From Clostridiales bacterium Firm_10 (GTDB lineage Bacteria > Bacillota > Clostridia > Christensenellales > Aristaeellaceae), in contig LVAP01000068.1 in assembly GCA_001603025.1 (NCBI GenBank), positions 1-46,092 of the forward strand: a stretch of DNA of 46,092 nt, in the 5' to 3' direction. The notes under the pieces were generated by a model, which searched no databases, was not told where the DNA came from, and saw nothing but the letters and a program-made list of their open reading frames with translations. The position numbers and the translations under genes are program-made. Shown piece by piece: positions 40,962 to 46,092 of the stretch (positions are counted from its first letter, which is position 1; every line of letters begins with the position of its first letter).

Positions 40962-41129
40962 GTGAAGAAACTTGGCGTGTTCGTGATTATTGTTCTGCTC
41001 CTGCTTGTGCTGAAATACAGCGGTATCCTGGATGACGAGCGGGTGATATACGGCATCGAAAACGGCTTTAAGACGGCTGTGCGCTTTCTGGAACAGGGCG
41101 TTCAATTTGTGATCGGCAAGTTGAAGTGA
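40962..41129 (+). CDS. Small single-span membrane protein (55 residues)
   Basis: GTG start with AAGGAGGAG at 40946-40954, a perfect 7-base spacing. The protein reads MKKLGVFVIIVLLLLVLKYSG at the N-terminus (first 20 residues a membrane helix), then a charged loop and an amphipathic C-terminal helix ending KLK. It could be a small membrane-associated regulator or a structural peptide; no family is recognised. A bidirectional terminator follows. Confidence 0.75.
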   Translation: MKKLGVFVIIVLLLLVLKYSGILDDERVIYGIENGFKTAVRFLEQGVQFVIGKLK

Positions 41130-41150
41130 TGCATTTAGCTGAAAACAAAC

Positions 41151-41184
41151 GCTCCGGCCCGTTAAGAGCCGGAGCTTCTTCTTT
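41151..41184. terminator. Terminator between the small membrane gene and the YhcN-like gene
   Basis: GCTCCGGC and GCCGGAGC form an 8-bp stem, with TTCTTCTTT on the plus-strand side and GTTTGTTTTC on the minus-strand side. The plus-strand tail overlaps the stop of the convergent lipoprotein gene. Confidence 0.8.
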
Positions 41185-41707
41185 ACTGCATGGTGGTCAC
41201 ATTGCGAACAATTGTGGCGATCTGCGCCTCCGCGTCGGCATCCAGTGTACCGCCGCCAAGCTGGTCGGCGATGGCGTTGATTTTTCCGACATCTTCTGCC
41301 TCACTGGTCACGGCTACGACCTGGATGTTCGGATCAGCTTCCTGCACCACGCCCGCGACAAGGTTGTGGATGCGCTGCGTCATCTGGCCCTGATACTCCT
41401 TGGCAAAGGTGACACCCACCAGCGCGGTGCCGCCGCTGGTCACGATGCGACTGGACTCGATCTCGCTGAGCAGGTTGATCTTCTTCTCGACTTCTGTGCG
41501 GCCGGTGATCCAATCGAAAGCGGTTTGGATGGCTGCCGTAACATCCGGCATTACGGACGCACCGTCAGTCGACTGCGGCGCTGAGGAAGCGCCCCGATTG
41601 TCGCTTGCGCCGAAGCGGTCTCCCGCGTTCATGCAGCCGGCGAGGATGGCGCCCACGAGCAGGGCGCAGGCAGTAATGAGAAATCCCTTGCGTTTCAAAG
41701 CTTTCAT
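41183..41707 (-). CDS. YhcN/YlaJ-family sporulation lipoprotein
   Basis: A 174-residue lipoprotein. The signal is KALKRKGFLITACALLVGA with lipobox LAGC and acylated Cys25. The mature part has the YhcN/YlaJ pattern, including ALVGVTFAKEYQGQMTQRI and a Q/N-rich helix ending. In Bacillus these proteins sit in the forespore or spore membrane and help germination or outgrowth. The ribosome-binding site GGGAGGG lies 6 bases before the ATG but inside a large hairpin (41708-41756). The gene follows the uridine-kinase-type gene on the same strand. Confidence 0.85.
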   Translation of the reverse strand: MKALKRKGFLITACALLVGAILAGCMNAGDRFGASDNRGASSAPQSTDGASVMPDVTAAIQTAFDWITGRTEVEKKINLLSEIESSRIVTSGGTALVGVTFAKEYQGQMTQRIHNLVAGVVQEADPNIQVVAVTSEAEDVGKINAIADQLGGGTLDADAEAQIATIVRNVTTMQ

Positions 41708-41756
41708 AAAAAACCCTCCCTTGCAGAAGATAGTCTGCTCAGAGGAGGGATTTTTT
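41708..41756 (-). terminator. Hairpin ending in TTTTTT at the YhcN-like start codon
   Basis: On the minus strand AAAAAATCCCTCC pairs with GGAGGGTTTTTT, with an inner GCAGA/TCTGC stem. The 3' arm contains the Shine-Dalgarno of the next gene and its T run touches the ATG, so it can act as terminator of the kinase gene and as a translation block. Confidence 0.7.
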
Positions 41757-41784
41757 AATCGGCTTTTCGCGAAAAGAAAGGCTT

Positions 41785-43440
41785 CTATGATTTTTCCTGC
41801 TCGCGGTAGAAGCAGCAGCCGCCGATGAATTCGCGCAAAATCGAATTGAGCGGGATTTCATCCTCGACATCGGCGGACAGGAAGTAGTTCAGGAATTTGA
41901 TCAGCCGATGCGCCATGGTGTAATACGGGCTGTCGGGCGTCAGTTTGGTCAGCATGGGGTAGACGTATTTTTTAAGCACGGCCGGCTCATACACCAGCGA
42001 GGAATTGAAGATAACGTCCGCTTCCTCCTGGTAGGGGAAGATGTACTTCTCCTCGCCGTTTCGCACGGATGGCCACATGGCCATGGTGGCTTCCGGCGAA
42101 GTGCCGCGGAAGTGATAATCCCGCACCATGCGCCGCAGCAGCCGCGCTTCGGTGGTACGGATGCGGTTGTGGTCATCCAGGTTGAGAGCGGTCAGGGCGC
42201 TGATGTAGATTTTGAACTTCAGGTTGCGCGCCACGTCTTCCGTGAGCTTGTTGTTCAGGCCGTGAATTCCCTCGATGATGATCGGCTGGTCGGACTCCAC
42301 ATGCATGAGGTGTGTGCTGGCGGAACGCCTGCCGGTTTTGAAATCGAACAGGGGCACCTGCACCGGCTCGCCCTGGATGAGGCGCACCAGCTGGTCATTG
42401 AACAGCGGCACGTCGAGCGTGTCCAGCCGTTCGAGATCCTGCTTGCCGTTCTCGTCGACGGGGATCTTGTCGCGGTCGAGATAGTAATCGTCCAGCGACA
42501 GCGCCACGGGTCTCAGCCCCAGCACGCGCAGCGCAATGGAGAGCCTGTTGGCAAAAGTGGTTTTGCCCGAGGAGGAAGGCCCGGCAATCAGAATGATGCG
42601 GGCGCCGCTGCGGGCGTAATCGTCCGCAATGCGGCTGATGGATTTCTCGTGCAGCGCCTCATTCACCCGGATGAATTCGCGCAGTTGACCGCTGTGCGTC
42701 AGGGCGTTCAGATCAGCGGCGTTGGAGCAGCGCAGGATAGCGTTCCAGCGGGCCGACTCGGCGAAGGTGTTCATGAGCCGGGGCAGCTGCCTGAGCGGCG
42801 CCACGGCATGTGGGTTGTCCAGGTCAGGCAGCATCAGAACGAGACCCGGAAGCTGCAGATGAAGCCCGAAAACGGTGATAAACCCGGTGGAAGGCGCCAT
42901 GATGCCATAGAAATACTCCATCATATCGCCCAGACGATAGAGCTGGAAGGTTTCATAAGGCCGGTATTTAAGCAGGTTGACCTTGTCCATCTCGCCGGTC
43001 TGTTCGAAGTAGGCGATGGCGTCTCTGCGGGAAATGGAATGCCGTACGAAAGGCAGGTCCTTCTTCACGATTTCGCGCATGCGAACCTCGATGGCCCGCA
43101 CATCCGCGCCAGTGAGCGAATGGCGGCTGTCACGCACCTCGCAGTATATGCCTCCGCCCAGCGAATGCTCGATGCGAACGCGTCGGTTGGGGAACAGTTC
43201 GTGCACTGCCAGCAGGAAAATGAAACGCAGCGAACGCTCATAGATGAGACGGCCCTCGGTGCTTTCGATGGTGATGACGGAAGCGGTTTCTCCGTCGGCA
43301 GGCTGCGCCGTGAGGCACAGCGTTTCGCCGCCGACGAGGATGCCGAGCGGTTTGACGTCCGGCAGGGCGCGCGCTATGATGTGGCCGTAGCTTTCGCCCT
43401 TTTCAAAGGAAATATCATGACAATTAAGATGAAGAATCAT
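41785..43440 (-). CDS. TGS/ThrRS-like domain fused to uridine-kinase-type nucleoside kinase
   Basis: A 551-residue fusion typical of Clostridia. Residues 1-60 are TGS-like and about 60-190 resemble the second additional domain of threonyl-tRNA synthetase. The kinase domain from about 280 has the P-loop GPSSSGKTT (287-295), DDYYLDRDKIPVDENGKQDLE and IIIEGIHGLN. It probably phosphorylates uridine/cytidine or a related substrate; the tRNA-synthetase-like half lacks the catalytic core. ATG 43440 follows AAGGGGG. It has its own promoter at 43480 and lies downstream of spo0A. Confidence 0.9.
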   Translation of the reverse strand: MILHLNCHDISFEKGESYGHIIARALPDVKPLGILVGGETLCLTAQPADGETASVITIESTEGRLIYERSLRFIFLLAVHELFPNRRVRIEHSLGGGIYCEVRDSRHSLTGADVRAIEVRMREIVKKDLPFVRHSISRRDAIAYFEQTGEMDKVNLLKYRPYETFQLYRLGDMMEYFYGIMAPSTGFITVFGLHLQLPGLVLMLPDLDNPHAVAPLRQLPRLMNTFAESARWNAILRCSNAADLNALTHSGQLREFIRVNEALHEKSISRIADDYARSGARIILIAGPSSSGKTTFANRLSIALRVLGLRPVALSLDDYYLDRDKIPVDENGKQDLERLDTLDVPLFNDQLVRLIQGEPVQVPLFDFKTGRRSASTHLMHVESDQPIIIEGIHGLNNKLTEDVARNLKFKIYISALTALNLDDHNRIRTTEARLLRRMVRDYHFRGTSPEATMAMWPSVRNGEEKYIFPYQEEADVIFNSSLVYEPAVLKKYVYPMLTKLTPDSPYYTMAHRLIKFLNYFLSADVEDEIPLNSILREFIGGCCFYREQEKS

Positions 43441-43479
43441 TTTCTGCGCCCCCTTTGCCGACGGGTTGAACTTACGTCC

Positions 43480-43508
43480 ATTAAAACACAGTTGGCCGCA
43501 AAAGTCAA
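43480..43508 (-). promoter_or_regulatory. Promoter of the uridine-kinase-type gene
   Basis: On the minus strand TTGACT, a 17-base spacer, then TTTAAT, about 40 bases before the ATG. Confidence 0.75.
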
Positions 43509-43570
43509 TCGGGCAGAGGCGGAAAATGGCGGGAGAATTTGGAGAAGGAAGCTCAGATGCGGGATTGAGC

Positions 43571-44341
43571 CTATTCGCCGGCGGCCTTATCGGCAATGAG
43601 GGCGATGAATTCGCCATTTGTCGGTTTGTCGCGCTCAGAGAACAGCTTCACGCCGAGCAGCTGGTTGGTGTTTTCCAGACGCCCACGATTCCAGGCCACT
43701 TCGATGGCGTGGCGCATGGCGCGTTCCACCTTGCTCGAGCTGGTGCCGTAGCGGTGGGCGATGCCAGGATAGAGTTCCTTTGTGATGCGATTGATCACGT
43801 CATGGTTCTCCATGACCATGCGCACGGCCTCGCGGAGGTATTGATAACCCTTCACATGCGCCGGTATGCCAATCGACAGGAACAGGTTGGCGACGCGCTC
43901 GTCGGGTGACCAGTGGGCGTATGTGGAGGGCGTGTCGGCGGGCTGCGGGGAGAGCATGCTGAGCGGCGTTCTGTCGTTAACGATCGACAGGATCTGTTCG
44001 TGGATGCGGCGGGGTTCCGCCGGTTTCACGATGAAATAACCCGCACCCAGCTCCACTGCCCGGTTGACAACAGCGTCATTTTTCAACGCGCTGTAAACGA
44101 TGACGCGCGGACGATCCTCATGTGATGCCAGCTCGCGCAGCACGCCCAACCCGTCCAGCTGCGGCATGACGATATCCAGAAGGACCACGTCGGGCCGTCG
44201 CTGACCGATGAGTTCGAGCGCGTCAAAGCCGTTGGCTGCGGTTCCGGCGAGGACTATATCAGCCTGCTCGGAGAAATAGGCTGTCAGACTGTGGAGCAGC
44301 GATGTATTGTCATCGACGAGCATCAGGGAAATGGCGTTCAT
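43571..44341 (-). CDS. spo0A: Sporulation master regulator Spo0A
   Basis: A 256-residue response regulator. The receiver has acidic D10-D11, the phospho-acceptor D56 (VVLLDIVMP), S84 and K106. The C-terminal Spo0A effector domain (about 150-256) contains IGIPAHVKGYQYLREAV, GIAHRYGTSSSKVERAMRHAIEVAW (recognition helix) and a conserved ending. Phosphorylated Spo0A binds 0A boxes and starts sporulation. GGAGGG precedes ATG 44341. The usual neighbour spoIVB is not seen in this window; the next gene upstream is a beta-propeller protein gene. Only a weak promoter is visible in 44342-44470. Confidence 0.96.
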   Translation of the reverse strand: MNAISLMLVDDNTSLLHSLTAYFSEQADIVLAGTAANGFDALELIGQRRPDVVLLDIVMPQLDGLGVLRELASHEDRPRVIVYSALKNDAVVNRAVELGAGYFIVKPAEPRRIHEQILSIVNDRTPLSMLSPQPADTPSTYAHWSPDERVANLFLSIGIPAHVKGYQYLREAVRMVMENHDVINRITKELYPGIAHRYGTSSSKVERAMRHAIEVAWNRGRLENTNQLLGVKLFSERDKPTNGEFIALIADKAAGE

Positions 44342-44470
44342 GTTGATCCCTCCGTGACACATGTGTGTACTTTTTCCTTCTGACATTTGTATATGCGTCG
44401 ATGAGCGGAGATATGACATATTCTGTAAAACCTGTGCCCGCTGAATTCGCGATTTGCGGCCTCTGGCTTA

Positions 44471-44497
44471 TAAAAAAAGAGGGCCGAAGCCCTCTTG
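44471..44497 (-). terminator. Terminator after the beta-propeller gene
   Basis: On the minus strand AAGAGGGC, loop TTCG, GCCCTCTT, then TTTTT. A stable UUCG tetraloop with a long T run. Confidence 0.92.
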
Positions 44498-44512
44498 AAG
44501 GATTTGTCCGAG

Positions 44513-46092
44513 TTACTGGATCTTGATGCCGTGGATGCGTCCGCCGCGGGTGCCGATGACGAGCATGTCATCGAAGATGGCGGGCGACCCTTCGATGTTG
44601 CTGCCGTCCACCTCGATGGAGGTGATCAGCGTGCCGGTCTGCGCGTTGATCATGCGCATGATGCCGTTTGAGTTGGCCTGGAACAGATAGGCGTTGCCCA
44701 GCGCGTCGAAGGTAAGCGTGGGAGACGACCAGCTGTAACCGCCGATGTCAAGCGTCCAGACTTCCTCGCCGGTCTTCTTGTTCAGCGCATAGAGGATATT
44801 GGCGCGGCCGTTATCAGTGCTGACGCGGGCGATGGTGAAGAACACCAGGTCGCTCACAACGCCCTTGCCGCAGCACGGCGTGGCGAAGGAGCCGCCATGA
44901 GCGTGGTCAGTCACCTTGACATCCTTGCACCAGACCTCCTCACCGGTCATGGCGTTCAGACAGCGCATGTGGGTGACACCGGCGTCGTTCTTGGCGGAGA
45001 GGTCAAGCTCAGTGCCCGTGTAGATAAACACGCCTTCTTCGGTTTCTTCCAGTACGAGCGAGGCATCGGTGTCGTCGCCGGCATAGAAATTCCACAGGGG
45101 AGTCAGGGTGTTCAGGTCCAGGCAGGTGATCAGGCCGGAGTTATCGGAGAAGTATGCGTAGTGATTGTAAACCACGGTAGAGTTCTCCATGCCGGGCCTG
45201 GTGGTCACGTTGGAAGAATACCAGTAGCGATCGATCACCGGATCGATGGAAATCGTGCCCGCGCCGACGTCATATTCGGTGTTGAGCGTGATGGTGTACA
45301 GCAGGCCGTTTTCGCCGGCCCAGATGCAGGTATCGCTGGCGGCGTCTACGATGGGCGCACAGTCCGAAGCGTACCAGCGGCGGGTGGCGAAATCGTCCCG
45401 GCCATTGATGAACAGCAGCTGGCTTTGGTCGATCAGGCTGAAAATGCGCATGCCGATCTTGACCGCCGTTCCGTTGACCTCGTCGATGCCCTGGCCGACA
45501 TAAAGCAGGGGATAGCCGCGCGGGTCGATGGTCACGCTGCCCTTGATGGGCGCGCCGATGACGATGGGATCGCGGGTAAACTCGCCGTCGTCAAGGTCGA
45601 AGAAGTAGATCTTGCCGTCCAGTGTGGCGTAGATAACTTCCACGAGGCCGCTCTTGTTCTTCTTTTCTTCCTTGATATTCATGTTGCGCAGGGTCTGGCT
45701 GTCCCAGCGCACGATGGCGGGCTGGCCCGTCCAGCCGACGCCGGTCCAGCTGTCGATGCCGCCAATCTTGAAATTGTACTTGATGGCGATCGTGCTGGCA
45801 TTGTTCGGAACGGTGCCGAAAGAGGCCTTGTCGCGGTAGTTGTTGCCGCGGAAAGTGGTCACGCCGTCAATCTGCGCATACTGATCGGAAGAAACGATCT
45901 TGACGGCGCGGTCGCGCGCGTAGACGGAGGTCTGCGAGCCGTCCGCGTAGATCTTTGTGCTCACGCCGAAAGCGGAAGGCTTGCTCGCGTCAGGAATGGC
46001 GTCCGCCTTCACTTCTTCATGGCCGACCGGCATCGGCGTGGGGGTAGGTTCGGGGGTGGGCTCCGGCGTCACCACGGGGGTGGGTTCGGGAG
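44513..46092 (-). CDS. PQQ-like beta-propeller repeat protein (5' partial)
   Basis: The frame is open to the window edge (526 visible residues). A proline-rich PEPTP linker at the visible N-terminus precedes a seven- or eight-bladed propeller. The blades show W-F-AGDDT, ALNKKTGEEVWTLDIGG and CLNAMTGEEVWCKDV, the tryptophan-docking pattern of PQQ-like quinoprotein repeats and BamB-like proteins. The linker implies an upstream membrane anchor or signal peptide outside the window. It probably stays on the cell surface and may scaffold other proteins rather than bind PQQ, since quinone ligands cannot be shown. A GTG at 46075 is internal. Confidence 0.85.
   Translation of the reverse strand, partial: PEPTPVVTPEPTPEPTPTPMPVGHEEVKADAIPDASKPSAFGVSTKIYADGSQTSVYARDRAVKIVSSDQYAQIDGVTTFRGNNYRDKASFGTVPNNASTIAIKYNFKIGGIDSWTGVGWTGQPAIVRWDSQTLRNMNIKEEKKNKSGLVEVIYATLDGKIYFFDLDDGEFTRDPIVIGAPIKGSVTIDPRGYPLLYVGQGIDEVNGTAVKIGMRIFSLIDQSQLLFINGRDDFATRRWYASDCAPIVDAASDTCIWAGENGLLYTITLNTEYDVGAGTISIDPVIDRYWYSSNVTTRPGMENSTVVYNHYAYFSDNSGLITCLDLNTLTPLWNFYAGDDTDASLVLEETEEGVFIYTGTELDLSAKNDAGVTHMRCLNAMTGEEVWCKDVKVTDHAHGGSFATPCCGKGVVSDLVFFTIARVSTDNGRANILYALNKKTGEEVWTLDIGGYSWSSPTLTFDALGNAYLFQANSNGIMRMINAQTGTLITSIEVDGSNIEGSPAIFDDMLVIGTRGGRIHGIKIQ

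Noticed and set aside
41908-43599. A 563-codon plus-strand frame opposite the uridine-kinase-type gene
   Set aside because: Antisense shadow; the minus-strand gene has a P-loop, promoter and ribosome-binding site.
44342-44470. 0A boxes or a sigma-H promoter before spo0A
   Set aside because: TGTCAGAA and AAGGAAAAA only partly match the consensus sequences and no matching -10 is found, so no feature is claimed.

Overview
The window looks like a chromosomal segment of a GC-rich, anaerobic, spore-forming-lineage Firmicute of class Clostridia, plausibly a gut or plant-fibre-associated Christensenellales-type organism (the order is my inference). The evidence is Spo0A, a YhcN/YlaJ sporulation lipoprotein, a T-box riboswitch, purine-rich Shine-Dalgarno sites, sigma-A type promoters, ferredoxin/Etf-based energy metabolism and several sugar-isomerase genes. 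I see no rRNA, tRNA, CRISPR array, transposase or phage gene. Both ends cut through genes.

Layout. 1-9053: a D-aminoacylase-like amidohydrolase (start outside the window), a right-handed beta-helix protein, a Gfo/Idh/MocA oxidoreductase behind a NYN-LOTUS protein, an esterase, an MFS transporter and a GH43-type glycosidase. 9291-15400: six co-directional genes between one good promoter and one terminator: EtfB, ferredoxin-fused EtfA and an LctD/GlcD-like FAD dehydrogenase (the lactate-type electron-confurcating complex), then a flavodoxin, a zinc alcohol dehydrogenase and a sugar isomerase. 15516-19259: a tandem-TIR/Sel1/TPR protein followed by a TPR protein that resembles its C-terminal third. 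19371-22996: ClC channel, secreted four-SH3 protein and GpsA-like dehydrogenase, all on the minus strand.

23132-28710 is the most striking region. A strong promoter and a complete T-box leader, whose specifier codon I read as UAC (tyrosine), precede an acyl-CoA synthetase, indolepyruvate ferredoxin oxidoreductase subunits IorA and IorB, and a PLP aminotransferase. A tyrosine T-box switches genes on when tRNA-Tyr is uncharged. The operon is therefore best explained as biosynthetic: an aryl acid such as 4-hydroxyphenylacetate is activated to its CoA ester, reductively carboxylated by IorAB run in reverse, and transaminated to tyrosine.

28769-32721: an MFS/YqeK-like HD pair, divergent from two tandem sugar-isomerase paralogues. 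32801-37531: a GldA/GldF/GldG-like ABC system with a DUF4340 protein, whose promoter carries direct repeats in an 11-bp register. 37746-41129: a hydroxypyruvate-isomerase-like protein, an E2-type acyltransferase homologue with substituted catalytic residues, a cysteine-rich SOD-fold-like protein, a membrane protein and a 55-residue membrane peptide. 41183-46092: YhcN/YlaJ lipoprotein, a TGS/uridine-kinase fusion, Spo0A and a PQQ-type beta-propeller protein cut by the window edge.

All calls come from reading the sequence; no database search was run.
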